Assembly: GCA_958454405.1 (NCBI GenBank)
Contig: CAUEBO010000019.1
Span: 1 to 41,323, forward strand
Direction of reading: 5' to 3'
Origin: an uncultured Eggerthellaceae bacterium
Lineage (GTDB): Bacteria > Actinomycetota > Coriobacteriia > Coriobacteriales > Eggerthellaceae
Length of the DNA: 41,323 bases
Each line of letters starts with the position of its first letter. Positions within the stretch are counted from its first letter, which is position 1. This document shows positions 22,925 to 31,030 of the stretch, in pieces. The translations under genes were made by a program, and so were the position numbers. Below the pieces are notes generated by a model. That model was given only the letters and a program-made list of their open reading frames with translations. It searched no databases and was not told where the DNA came from.

Positions 22925-24859
22925 TCAGGCGTTCAGCACCCGCGCGTCTCCATCGCGGCGCGTGACGCCCTTTGCGTCGAAGTGCTCGAGCAGCGGGATG
23001 GCGTACTTGCGGCTGGTGCCCATGGCGTCCTTCAGCTCGGCCGCCGTCGCTCGGCCGCCGTTCGCCAGGCGCTCGCGCACGGCGCGCTCGAACTGCTCCA
23101 GCACGGCTGCGTCGAGGTAGAACGCCTGGCCGATCCGGCGGACCCTTCCCTGGCGCTCGAGCGCGCCCAGCGCGCGGTAGGCGAGCGGGGCGTCCAAACC
23201 GCTGTTGGCGACGAGCTCGTCGAGCATCGGAGGCGCAGCCGCCGTCCTGGACAGCGTCTCGGCAAGCAGCTCGGCGGCCTGCTCCTCGAGCCGCTTCGCG
23301 CCGACGCCCGCCTTCGGGTGGCTGGCCTCGCCGCCTGCGAGCGCCACCGCGCCCTGCTCGGCGGCTTCGGCGAGCAGGGCGTCGAAGCAGGCGTCCGTCG
23401 CGCGCGGCATGCAGCGGCGCCGGAGCGCCTCTTTCGCGATGCCGGGCTGGGCGGGGTGCTCGGCATGGAACTTGAGCAGCGCGTTCTCGATGGCCGCCCG
23501 GTGCTTCTGCAACAGGGGCCGGGCGGTCCAGCGAGCGCGCGCATCCCCCCCGCCTGGAAGCCGCACCGCCCCTCCTTCGGATTCCAGCGCAGCGAGCTCG
23601 CGGGCGGCTGCCGCCTCGTCGAGTCCCGAGAGCTCCGCCAGCTCGGCCGCCGTGACGGGGAAGGGGGCCAGCGCGAATCCCGCCCGCGCCACCGCGGCTT
23701 CGCCGCCGTCGCGCAGCGCGTCGAGCAGCGCCTGGTCGGCGGGGCTCATGGAGGTGGAGCGGCGCGGGCGCGGGCGCAGCACCGTGCCCCCGCCCACCAC
23801 GTGGACCGGCGAGTAGGAGCGCAGCACGAACCGGTCGCCCCACGCCGTGGGAAGCGGTTCGTCCAGGCGGATCTGCGCGTAGGCCGTCTCGCCGCGCGCG
23901 ATCTCGGGGCTGCTGTTCATCAGCAGCACGCGCCCGACGACCTCGCGCGTGCCGTGCGCCACGTGCACGCGCGCGCCGCTTTCCAGCGGCCTGCCCCAAT
24001 CTGGCGCTCCCAGGTAGGAGACGACCGCGTCGAAGCGGTCGAACGCCGGGGGCGCCCCCGGCGCGACGACGAAGTCCCCGGGACGCACCTCGCCCGCGCC
24101 GACCGCGTTCAGGTTGAGCGCCACGCGATGGCCGGCTTCCGCGCGCTCGACGGCCTTCCCGTGCACCTGCACGCCGCGCACGCGGGCCCGCAGGCCGCCG
24201 GGCAGCACCTGCACCTCGTCCCCGACCGACGCTGTCCCGCTCCACAGCGTGCCCGTGACCACGGTTCCCGCCCCGCGCACGGAAAACGAGCGGTCGACCG
24301 GGAGGCGCAGGGCGTCGCCCCGCTTCGAACGCTTCGAGGAGGCGGCGGCGCGGGCGAGCGCCCCGCGTACGTCCGCAAGGCCCGCGCCGGTGCGGCTGGA
24401 CACCGGCACGATCTCGGCCTGCGCGTAGGGAGTGGCGGCGAGGCGCGCACGCACCTCGCCGGCCATGAACGACGTCCATTCCCCGTCGACCAGGTCGATC
24501 TTCGTGAGCGCCACGACGCAGGAGGAAATGCCCAAAAGCTCGAGCACGGCCAGGTGCTCCACGGTCTGGGGCATCACGCCGTCGTCAGCGGCGATGCACA
24601 GAAGCGCGACGTCGATGCCCGTCGACCCCGCTATCATCTGGCGCACGAAGCGCTCGTGGCCCGGCACGTCCACCACGCCCATCGCCGTGCCGTCGGGAAG
24701 CTCCAGACGGGCGAATCCGAGCTCGATGGTGATGCCGCGGCGCTTCTCCTCGGCAAGGCGGTCGGGATCGGTGCCGGTGAGCGCCAGCACGAGCGAGGAT
24801 TTTCCGTGGTCGATGTGCCCGGCGGTGCCCAGGACGAGGGAGGGTTCGGAATCGGTCAT
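22925..24859 (-). CDS. selB: Selenocysteine-specific elongation factor SelB
   Basis: A 644-aa translation GTPase that carries Sec-tRNA to UGA codons marked by a SECIS hairpin. The G domain shows G1 GHIDHGKS (residues 14-21), G3 DVPGHE (64-69) and TKID near 118; EF-Tu-like beta domains follow, and the last roughly 250 residues form the winged-helix repeats that bind SECIS RNA. ATG 24859 has AGGAG 7 bases upstream; the continuous open frame reaching 26485 beyond it is an antisense-type shadow over selA. It lies 11 bases downstream of selA in one operon. Confidence 0.96.
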   Translation of the reverse strand: MTDSEPSLVLGTAGHIDHGKSSLVLALTGTDPDRLAEEKRRGITIELGFARLELPDGTAMGVVDVPGHERFVRQMIAGSTGIDVALLCIAADDGVMPQTVEHLAVLELLGISSCVVALTKIDLVDGEWTSFMAGEVRARLAATPYAQAEIVPVSSRTGAGLADVRGALARAAASSKRSKRGDALRLPVDRSFSVRGAGTVVTGTLWSGTASVGDEVQVLPGGLRARVRGVQVHGKAVERAEAGHRVALNLNAVGAGEVRPGDFVVAPGAPPAFDRFDAVVSYLGAPDWGRPLESGARVHVAHGTREVVGRVLLMNSSPEIARGETAYAQIRLDEPLPTAWGDRFVLRSYSPVHVVGGGTVLRPRPRRSTSMSPADQALLDALRDGGEAAVARAGFALAPFPVTAAELAELSGLDEAAAARELAALESEGGAVRLPGGGDARARWTARPLLQKHRAAIENALLKFHAEHPAQPGIAKEALRRRCMPRATDACFDALLAEAAEQGAVALAGGEASHPKAGVGAKRLEEQAAELLAETLSRTAAAPPMLDELVANSGLDAPLAYRALGALERQGRVRRIGQAFYLDAAVLEQFERAVRERLANGGRATAAELKDAMGTSRKYAIPLLEHFDAKGVTRRDGDARVLNA

Positions 24860-24870
24860 GGGACGCTCCT

Positions 24871-26394
24871 TCATGCGGGGTCGGACGGGGAGGCGCCGCG
24901 CGGCGCTGCGGGGGACGACGCCCCGGCCGCGGCGTCGTCCGGCGCCACGCGCGAGAAATACGCGGCCAGCGCCTCGGCGATCTCGACGATCTCGGCGTCT
25001 TCGACGAGCGTTCGGACGTCGAACAAGAGCGCTTCCTTCTTGATGCGGCCGATCACCGGCACGTCGCGCCCGCGCACGAGCATCCGCTCGCATGCAAGCG
25101 CGCCGCCGCGCAAAAACTCCACGCGCACCGCGAGCGTGTCGATGTCGCACATGGGCAGCGCGCCGCCGCCCGAGCGGGCGATCTCGGGCACCACGGAGAG
25201 CCGGGCGCATCCGGCCGCGACGCGCTCCTCTATCGCCGCGCGCAACGCCTCGGCGCGGGGCCGCAGCGCCTCGGCGGGCGCGGAGAGCATGGCGAGCGTC
25301 GGTATCTCCGCCAGCGCGCGCTCCTCGTCCAGGTACAGCCTGAGCGTGGCCTCGAGCGCTGCGAGCGTCAGCTTGTCGAGGCGCAGCGCGCGTGCGAGGG
25401 GATGCTCCTTCAAACGGTCGATGTGGCGCTTCGCGCCTGCGATGATGCCCGCCTGCGGCCCGCCCAGCAGCTTGTCCCCCGAAAACGACACCACATCGCA
25501 GCCGGCGCGCAGCGATTCGGCCACGGTCGGCTCGGCGTAGGAGCCGAAGCAGTCCAGCCGGATGAGGGCGCCCGACCCCTGGTCCTCGTACACGAGCACC
25601 TCGGGACCGGCGGGGACCTCCTGCGCGCGGCGGGCGTTCTCCTGGTCGGCCAACGCGCGCAGCTCCTGCGCAGATGCGCTCTCGGTGAAGCCGATCAGGC
25701 GGTAGTTCGACGGATGCACCTTCAAAAGCAGGGCTGTGTCGGGCGTCAGGGCCCGTTCGTAGTCGGCGAGGCGGGTCTTGTTCGTCGTGCCCACCTCCAC
25801 CATGGCCGCGCGGCTGAGGGCCATGATGTCGGGGATGCGGAACGACCCGCCGATCTCCACCAGCTCCCCGCGCGACACGATGGCCTCGCGCCCGGCGGCG
25901 AACTCCGAGAGCACCATCATGACGGCGGCGGCGTTGTTGTTGACGGCGAGGGCCGCCTCGGCCCCGGTGAGCGCGCAGACGAGCTGCTCGCAGTGCGCAT
26001 GGCGGCTGCCTCGCTCCATGGCGTCGACGTCGTATTCCAGCGTCGAATAGCCGCGCGCCGCCTCGTCCACCGCGCGCACCGCGCTCTCGGCGAGCACGCT
26101 GCGGCCGAGGTTCGTGTGGACGATCACGCCCGTCGCGTTCACCACGCGCCGCAGCGAGGGGCGCTCCAGCCTCAGCGCCCGCAGGCAGGCATCCGCCGCG
26201 ATGCCGTCGGCGTCCACCGCGCGCCCGCATCCTGCGAGGATCGCCTGCCGCGCCGCGTCCACCGCCTGCCGCGCCGCATCGGCCACGACGGAGCGCGGCA
26301 GGCGGTCGAGCAGCTCCGCGACGCGCGGCGCGCGCAGCAGCTCGTCGATTTGGGGAAGCGCGCGCAGGCGTTCGCGTTGCGACGGTTGTGACAT
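24871..26394 (-). CDS. selA: L-seryl-tRNA(Sec) selenium transferase SelA
   Basis: A 507-aa PLP enzyme converting Ser-tRNA(Sec) to Sec-tRNA(Sec) using selenophosphate. Family features are the N-terminal tRNA-binding domain, RRVVNATGVIVHTNLGRS at about 83-100, NNNAAAVMM, and SFSGDKLLGGPQAG with the PLP lysine at about 308. The ATG at 26394 has AGGAAGG 7 bases upstream. It is somewhat longer than the E. coli enzyme, with extra residues in the Ala/Arg-rich C-terminus. It forms an operon with selB and is divergent from the glycosyltransferase gene. Confidence 0.96.
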   Translation of the reverse strand: MSQPSQRERLRALPQIDELLRAPRVAELLDRLPRSVVADAARQAVDAARQAILAGCGRAVDADGIAADACLRALRLERPSLRRVVNATGVIVHTNLGRSVLAESAVRAVDEAARGYSTLEYDVDAMERGSRHAHCEQLVCALTGAEAALAVNNNAAAVMMVLSEFAAGREAIVSRGELVEIGGSFRIPDIMALSRAAMVEVGTTNKTRLADYERALTPDTALLLKVHPSNYRLIGFTESASAQELRALADQENARRAQEVPAGPEVLVYEDQGSGALIRLDCFGSYAEPTVAESLRAGCDVVSFSGDKLLGGPQAGIIAGAKRHIDRLKEHPLARALRLDKLTLAALEATLRLYLDEERALAEIPTLAMLSAPAEALRPRAEALRAAIEERVAAGCARLSVVPEIARSGGGALPMCDIDTLAVRVEFLRGGALACERMLVRGRDVPVIGRIKKEALLFDVRTLVEDAEIVEIAEALAAYFSRVAPDDAAAGASSPAAPRGASPSDPA

Positions 26395-26459
26395 GGACGT
26401 GCCTTCCTCTTCCGTTCAGGGCGCCTTCGCGCCGGCCGAATCCGGCCCGCGCCCGCTCG

Positions 26460-26468
26460 ATTCTACTA
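26460..26468 (-). promoter_or_regulatory. Candidate -10 element for selAB
   Basis: On the minus strand TAGTAGAAT (hexamer TAGAAT at 26460-26465), about 65 bases before the selA start codon. Confidence 0.3.
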
Positions 26469-26489
26469 CAAGCGGCGGCCGCCATCGGC

Positions 26490-26495
26490 TACCAT
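26490..26495 (+). promoter_or_regulatory. -10 element for the glycosyltransferase gene (leaderless)
   Basis: GGCTACCAT: the hexamer TACCAT is followed by exactly 7 bases and then ATG 26503, so transcription would begin at or next to the start codon. The in-frame ATG at 26494 lies inside the hexamer and is unlikely to be used. Confidence 0.5.
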
Positions 26496-26502
26496 GGGCA
26501 AC

Positions 26503-27843
26503 ATGAGACTACTACACATCACCGCGCAGAAGCCCGACAGCACCGGCAGCGGCGTCTACCTTGCCGAGTTCGCCGCGGCGTGCGCCCGCGCCGGATGCGA
26601 GCAGGCCGTCGTGGCGGGCGTCGGTCCCGACGACGATCCGGCGCTTCCCGAGGGCGCAGCCTTCTTCCCCGTGCGATTCGAAACCGAAGAGCTGCCGTTT
26701 CCCATATGCGGCATGTCCGACGAGATGCCCTACCGCTCCACGCGCTACCGCGACCTCACGCCCGAGATGGTCGGACGCTTCGATGCGGCGTTCTCGGCTG
26801 CCGTGCGCGCCGCCGTGGAAGCGCTGCGCCCCGACTGCGTCGTATGCCACCATCTGTACCTGCTCGCCTCGCTCGTGCGAAACCTGCTGCCCGACCTCCC
26901 CGTGACGGCCGTGTGCCACTCCACCGACGTGCGCCAGATGCGCCAGCACGGCCTCGAGCGGAAGCGCATCCTCGGCGCCGTGCGCCGGCTGGATGCGGTG
27001 TTCGCGCTGCACGATGCGCAGAAGCGGGACATCGTGGAGGTCTACGGCGTGGACGAGGGCCGCATCCACGTGGTGGGGACCGGCTTCAACGACGAGGTGT
27101 TCCGCGCCGACGGGCACGAGCCGCGCGCGGACGGCTCCGAGCTTGCGCGAGCCGCGCGCGCGGACGGCGGGTCCCCGCGCCCTCTGAACCTTGTGTACGC
27201 GGGCAAGGTGAGCAGGAAGAAGGGCGTGGAAAGCCTTGTCGCCGCGCTCGATGCGCTGCCCTGCGGGCCCGGCGGCCTGGTGCTGCGGATCGCCGGCGGG
27301 CATGCGGGCGAGGCCGAGCGCCGAGCGATCCTCGCCCGGGCGGCGCGGAGCCGCCACGGCATCGAGTTCCTCGGCAAGCTGTCCCAGCCCGATCTGGCCC
27401 GGGAGTACCGGCGCGCCGACGTGTTCGTGCTGCCGTCGTTCTTCGAGGGGCTCCCGCTCGTGGTGGTGGAGGCCCTCGCCTGCGGCTGCACGGTGGTGGT
27501 CACCGACCTTCCCGGCATCCGCCCTTGGCTCGACGCCCAGGCGCCCGGCGCGCCCGTGCTCTACGTCGAGCCCCCTCGCATCGCGAACGCCGACGAGCCG
27601 GAGCCCGGCGACCTGCCCGCCTTCGAGCGCCGGCTCGCGCGCGCGATCCAGGACGCCGCCCGCCTGCCCCGCGCGCGCTGCGACCTCTCGCACCTGTCGT
27701 GGGATGCCTTGGGCGCGCGCATCCGTTCCGTCTGCGCCGACGTCGCCCGCCCGGTGGCGCCGGGGGAGGGGCCCTGCCTTCGCGGGAGGCCGGGCCCCGA
27801 GCCGCCGCCCGCCGCGGGAGGCTGCGGCGCGCGCGTCCGCTGA
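26503..27843 (+). CDS. Glycosyltransferase family 4-type (GT-B) protein
   Basis: A 446-aa GT-B glycosyltransferase. The N-terminal acceptor domain starts RLLHITAQKPDSTGSGVYL; the C-terminal nucleotide-sugar domain includes LVYAGKVSRKKGVESLV and the Ex7E motif in SFFEGLPLVVVEALACG. It has no signal or membrane helix and probably acts at the inner membrane face. The sugar and acceptor are unknown, and no other glycan genes adjoin it, so its place among selenium genes looks incidental. The last 40 residues are Gly/Pro/Arg-rich and may be a poorly conserved tail. ATG 26503 is chosen because the earlier ATG overlaps the -10. Confidence 0.85.
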   Translation: MRLLHITAQKPDSTGSGVYLAEFAAACARAGCEQAVVAGVGPDDDPALPEGAAFFPVRFETEELPFPICGMSDEMPYRSTRYRDLTPEMVGRFDAAFSAAVRAAVEALRPDCVVCHHLYLLASLVRNLLPDLPVTAVCHSTDVRQMRQHGLERKRILGAVRRLDAVFALHDAQKRDIVEVYGVDEGRIHVVGTGFNDEVFRADGHEPRADGSELARAARADGGSPRPLNLVYAGKVSRKKGVESLVAALDALPCGPGGLVLRIAGGHAGEAERRAILARAARSRHGIEFLGKLSQPDLAREYRRADVFVLPSFFEGLPLVVVEALACGCTVVVTDLPGIRPWLDAQAPGAPVLYVEPPRIANADEPEPGDLPAFERRLARAIQDAARLPRARCDLSHLSWDALGARIRSVCADVARPVAPGEGPCLRGRPGPEPPPAAGGCGARVR

Positions 27844-27848
27844 CTTTT

Positions 27849-27960
27849 CGGGTTTGCCCCGTTCTCCCTAGGCGAACCCGGTGGATTGTGCGATGATATG
27901 GCGCCGCTCCGCTTCGCGGGGCGGCGGGGAACCGCTCGGAGGCGGCTCGGCGCCGAGCCG
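27849..27960 (+). other. Structured leader upstream of the formate/nitrite channel gene
   Basis: A 10-bp stem CGGGTTTGCC / GGCGAACCCG with one G-T pair (27849-27880) follows the glycosyltransferase stop and may end its transcript. Further on is an 18-bp perfect palindrome CGGCTCGGCGCCGAGCCG (27943-27960), flanked by GAACC and GGTTC that could pair around it. The channel gene starts 67 bases after the palindrome. Confidence 0.4.
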
Positions 27961-28027
27961 TCCCGCAGGGTTCTCCGACGGGGCATAGGCGGAGCCGCGG
28001 CGCGGCCGGACAGGGGAGGAATGCAGG

Positions 28028-28864
28028 ATGGCACTGACGAAAGAGGAGATGCGGGCCCTCAAGCCCGACGCGCTGACGCCGGCCGAGACGGCGGCGAAAG
28101 CCGAGCTGCTCGGGCAGGCCAAGGCGGCCATGCCGCCCGCGACGTGCTTCGTCTCCTCGATGCTCGCCGGCGCCTTCATAGCGTTCGGCGCCCTGTACTT
28201 CTGCGTGTTCTTGGGCGATCCTGCGATGCCGTTCGCGGTGCAGCGCATCGTGGGAGGCCTCTGCTTCTGCCTGGGGCTCGTGCTGGTGCTGTGCTGCGGC
28301 GCCGAGCTCTTCACGGGCAACACCCTTTTGATCTGCGCCCAGGCTTCCGGCAGGATATGCTGGGCGGACACGCTGCGGAACTGGGCCGTCGTGTGGACGG
28401 GCAACCTGGCCGGCGCGCTGGCGGCGGTGCTCCTCGTCTACCTGGCGCACGTCTCCGACATGAACGGCGGCGCGGTGGGCGAGGCGATGGTGAGCGTTGC
28501 GGCCGGCAAGGTGTCGCCGGATTGGGCGACGCTGTTCTTCAAGGGCGTCATGTGCAACATCCTGGTGTGCCTGGCCGTGTGGATCGGGTTCTCGGCGCGG
28601 ACGGTGGCGGACAAGGTGCTGGGCATCCTGCTGCCCGTGTCGGCGTTCGTGGCCGCCGGATTCGAACACTGCGTGGCGAACATGTTCTTCCTTCCCACGG
28701 GCCTGCTGCTCAACGTCCTGGGCGTGGGCGATCCGGGCGCCGTCACCTTCGGCGGCGTCCTGCACAACCTGTCGGCTGCGACGCTCGGCAACATCGCGGG
28801 CGGCATGCTGGTGGGCTTGGCGTACTGGTTCATCTACCGCAGGAACCGGGCCGAGAAGCGCTAG
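28028..28864 (+). CDS. Formate/nitrite transporter family channel (FocA-like)
   Basis: A 278-aa channel of the FNT family with six membrane helices. Family features are the helix-break sequences AELFTGNTLLIC and GFEHCVANMFFLPTG, with the conserved His of the pore in GFEHCVANM. It would move formate (or a similar small anion) across the membrane. GGGGAGGAATGCAGG precedes the ATG. It is followed by fdhD and, further on, by the formate dehydrogenase genes, which supports formate as substrate. Confidence 0.9.
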   Translation: MALTKEEMRALKPDALTPAETAAKAELLGQAKAAMPPATCFVSSMLAGAFIAFGALYFCVFLGDPAMPFAVQRIVGGLCFCLGLVLVLCCGAELFTGNTLLICAQASGRICWADTLRNWAVVWTGNLAGALAAVLLVYLAHVSDMNGGAVGEAMVSVAAGKVSPDWATLFFKGVMCNILVCLAVWIGFSARTVADKVLGILLPVSAFVAAGFEHCVANMFFLPTGLLLNVLGVGDPGAVTFGGVLHNLSAATLGNIAGGMLVGLAYWFIYRRNRAEKR

Positions 28865-28891
28865 CCCGGCCCGGCGCGCCGCCTCCTGCGC

Positions 28892-28897
28892 TATCCT
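28892..28897 (+). promoter_or_regulatory. Candidate -10 element for fdhD
   Basis: TATCCT in TGCGCTATCCTGG, about 104 bases before the fdhD start; weak. Confidence 0.25.
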
Positions 28898-29000
28898 GGC
28901 CCAAGCGGGAGCGCGCGGCCGCACGGGCGCCCGTCCCCGCATCGAGGGCGCGCCCTGCCGGCCCGGCGCGGCGCCCGCCTTGCGAGACGAAAGGCGATCG

Positions 29001-29771
29001 ATGGACGGTTGGAATCATGAAGGCGCCGAGCCGCGATTCTCCCGCGAGGTGCCCGGCTGCCTGCGTGTGTCGCAGGACGGCGTGCAAAAGCGCGCGGAGA
29101 CGGTGGCCCTCGAAGTGCCCTTCCAGGTGAGCTTCGACGGGACGCGCTGCGACACGCTCTCATGCACGCCGTGCGACCTCGAGGACCTCGCGCTCGGCTT
29201 CGCGTTTTCCCGAGGCGCCGTGAAATCCCTCGGCGACGTGGAGCGCATCGTCGTCGAGGAGCTGGAAGGCCGCTATGCGGCCGACGTGCTGCTGCGCGGC
29301 CGGCAGCGCGCGGGCTCGGATGCGGCCCGCTCGAATGGCGGGGCGGCGGTGCGGCTGCCCGACGGCGAGCCGTTCGACCGCGCGGCCGTCTGGAAGGCCG
29401 CTGCAGGGCTGGACGCGCGCCAGGGCATGCGGAAGGACACGGGGGCCACGCATGCGGCCGCCTTCGTCGACCGCTGCGGAGCGTTCGTGTGCATGCGCGA
29501 GGACGTGGGCCGCCACAACGCGGTGGACAAGCTCGTCGGAGCGCTGCTTCGCGCGGGCGTCGATCCGCAAGGCGGCTTCGCGTACCTGTCGAGCCGCTGC
29601 GCGCTCGAGCTGGTGGAGAAGCTGGCCCGCTTCGGCGTGGGCCTCGTGGCCACCGTGTCGGCGCCGACGTCGGCCGTGATCGACTACGCCGCGGAGGCGA
29701 ACGTGGCGCTGGCCGCGTTCGCCCGCGGAGGCCGGTTCACCCTGTACACCCATCCCGAGCGCATCCGGTAG
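29001..29771 (+). CDS. fdhD: Formate dehydrogenase accessory sulfurtransferase FdhD
   Basis: A 256-aa FdhD family protein, which passes sulfur from a cysteine desulfurase to the Mo/W-bisPGD cofactor before insertion into formate dehydrogenase. Recognisable parts are DLEDLALGFAFSRGAV, TGATHAAAF and REDVGRHNAVDKLVG. Unusually, the mid-protein loop where E. coli FdhD has its catalytic CxxC contains no cysteine (SNGGAAVRLPDGEPFD here); the only CxxC is CTPC just before DLEDLA. GAAAGG lies 7 bases before ATG 29001. Confidence 0.9.
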   Translation: MDGWNHEGAEPRFSREVPGCLRVSQDGVQKRAETVALEVPFQVSFDGTRCDTLSCTPCDLEDLALGFAFSRGAVKSLGDVERIVVEELEGRYAADVLLRGRQRAGSDAARSNGGAAVRLPDGEPFDRAAVWKAAAGLDARQGMRKDTGATHAAAFVDRCGAFVCMREDVGRHNAVDKLVGALLRAGVDPQGGFAYLSSRCALELVEKLARFGVGLVATVSAPTSAVIDYAAEANVALAAFARGGRFTLYTHPERIR

Positions 29772-29890
29772 GGGCAGGGCCTGTCCGCGGCCTTGGCGGA
29801 CGGCCTTCGCGCGGGCAAGCCGCGCTTCGCGCTCGCCCGCCCATCCCGGCCGCTTGTCGTGGCGGGGCGTGCCCAGAGACGGGCAGAGCC

Positions 29891-29896
29891 TATACT
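29891..29896 (+). promoter_or_regulatory. Candidate -10 element for the structured RNA
   Basis: TATACT in GCCTATACTGGG. A start about 7 bases downstream would coincide with the first stem of the RNA candidate. Confidence 0.45.
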
Positions 29897-29900
29897 GGGG

Positions 29901-30067
29901 CCTTGAGGATCGGCGATTCCCGAGCGCGCCTTCTGCCTGAGCGGCGCTCGGCCTTCTGCATCTGGACCGCCCGTCCGTTCCGCTTTGCCGTCGTGCTTCA
30001 AGGGAAGCCGGCGAGCGCGCATCTGCAGCGCGCCCGTTCATTCTGCACCGCCGTTCGGGCGGTTTTT
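29901..30067 (+). ncRNA. Candidate structured RNA (sRNA or attenuator leader) ending in an intrinsic terminator
   Basis: Five stems can be drawn. A long-range pairing joins CCTTGAGG (29901-29908) and CTTCAAGG (29996-30003), with one G-T pair. Inside it are CGAGCGC/GCGCTCG (29921-29927/29944-29950) and GGAC-CGCCC-GTCC (29964-29976). Next comes GCGCGC/GCGCGC (30015-30020/30028-30033), and last the terminator ACCGCC-GTTCG-GGCGGT with a T-run (30047-30067). No start-stop frame with a ribosome binding site is convincing inside. It matches no riboswitch class I recognise. Confidence 0.45.
30047..30067 (+). terminator. Intrinsic terminator upstream of the DCCP operon
   Basis: Six perfect pairs ACCGCC / GGCGGT with a 5-base loop followed by TTTTTC: the clearest U-tract terminator in the window. 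It lies about 150 bases before the activator start. Confidence 0.75.
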
Positions 30068-30215
30068 CTCGTTTCGCCTGAAACGGCTCCGCTAAACAAG
30101 GACGCGGATCCCGCGCGGGGAGACCGCGGCCTCGCGCCGTTCGATGCGGTCGGCGCGTGCCTGGCCGGATTCTTCCAGGCGCAGCCAAAACTGCAAAAAG
30201 GAGAGGACTGCAAGC

Positions 30216-30989
30216 ATGCATGACGTTGGCGTGGACATCGGATCCACCGCCACCAAGGTGGCCGTGGTGGACGAAACGGGCGCGCTCGTGCGCACGTTCG
30301 TCTGCCCGACGGGGTTCAGCAGCGTCGACGCGGCCGAACGGGCCCGCGATCTGCTGGAGGACGCGGGTTTCGTGCTGGACGCGTGCCACGTGGTGGCCAC
30401 CGGCTACGGGCGCGTGGCCGTGCCCTACGCCGCGAAGGTGGTCACCGAGATCACGTGCCACGGCCGCGGCGCCGCGCGCCTGTTCGGGCGCGATGGCGTG
30501 GTGGTGGACGTGGGCGGGCAGGACACGAAGGTCATCGCGCTCAAGGGCGGCGCCGTGCGGAAGTTCATGATGAACGACAAGTGCTCGGCGGGCACGGGCC
30601 GCTTCTTGGAGATCATGGCCGACCGCCTGTCGGTGAGCCAAGACGAGCTCTCGCGCCTCGCACGGGTGGGCGAGCCCACCGTCATCTCGAACATGTGCAC
30701 GGTGTTCGCCGAGTCGGAGGTCATATCGCTGGTGGGCAGGGGCGAGCCGCGCGAGAACATCGCCAACGGGGTGATCGAGTCCGTGGTGGGGCGCGTGGCC
30801 ACGCTGGCGCTCCAGATGCCGGGAGAGGCCTACTTCCTGACCGGTGGTTTGTGCGAGAACGATTACGTGGTGGAGCGTTTGGCGGCGCGCTTGGGCAAGC
30901 CCGTGGGCACGGTGCCCGAGGCGCGCTTCGCCGGCGCCCTGGGAGCGGCGCTCTGCGCCGCCGATCTGGCGGCGGGGGTCCCCTCGTGA
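30216..30989 (+). CDS. ATP-dependent activator of a double-cubane-cluster protein (YjiL/HgdC-like, BadF/BadG/BcrA/BcrD family)
   Basis: A 257-aa ASKHA-fold ATPase that, as a dimer holding one [4Fe-4S] cluster, drives low-potential electrons into its partner at the cost of ATP. It has the phosphate-binding start VDIGSTATKVAVVDE (residues 5-19), VDVGGQDTKVI, and the two cluster cysteines C123 (DKCSAGTGRFLE) and C161 (SNMCTVFAESEV). ATG 30216 follows GGAGAGG by about 10 bases. The partner gene starts 41 bases downstream. The YjiL/YjiM type is separated from true 2-hydroxyacyl-CoA dehydratases by the single-subunit partner. Confidence 0.9.
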   Translation: MHDVGVDIGSTATKVAVVDETGALVRTFVCPTGFSSVDAAERARDLLEDAGFVLDACHVVATGYGRVAVPYAAKVVTEITCHGRGAARLFGRDGVVVDVGGQDTKVIALKGGAVRKFMMNDKCSAGTGRFLEIMADRLSVSQDELSRLARVGEPTVISNMCTVFAESEVISLVGRGEPRENIANGVIESVVGRVATLALQMPGEAYFLTGGLCENDYVVERLAARLGKPVGTVPEARFAGALGAALCAADLAAGVPS

Positions 30990-31030
30990 GGCCGGCCGCG
31001 TCGCAACCGAATGCAGACGATAAGGAGACG

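Larger units (their letters stand above)
29772..30215 (+). other. Long intergenic region between fdhD and the DCCP operon
   Basis: About 444 bases with no believable protein gene. It contains a candidate promoter (29891-29896), a hairpin-rich stretch ending in an intrinsic terminator (29901-30067, annotated separately), and then about 150 bases before the activator gene with no clear element besides its GGAGAGG ribosome binding site. Confidence 0.5.

Noticed and set aside
22925..26485. A single 1186-codon minus-strand frame suggesting a giant SelB fusion
   Set aside because: The part beyond 24859 runs out of frame over selA, is Arg/Ala-rich and has no domain; SelB has its own ATG and ribosome binding site at 24859.
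27849..27960. Molybdenum-cofactor riboswitch before the formate channel, or in the fdhA leader
   Set aside because: The regions are structured, but I could not recognise the conserved core of that class.
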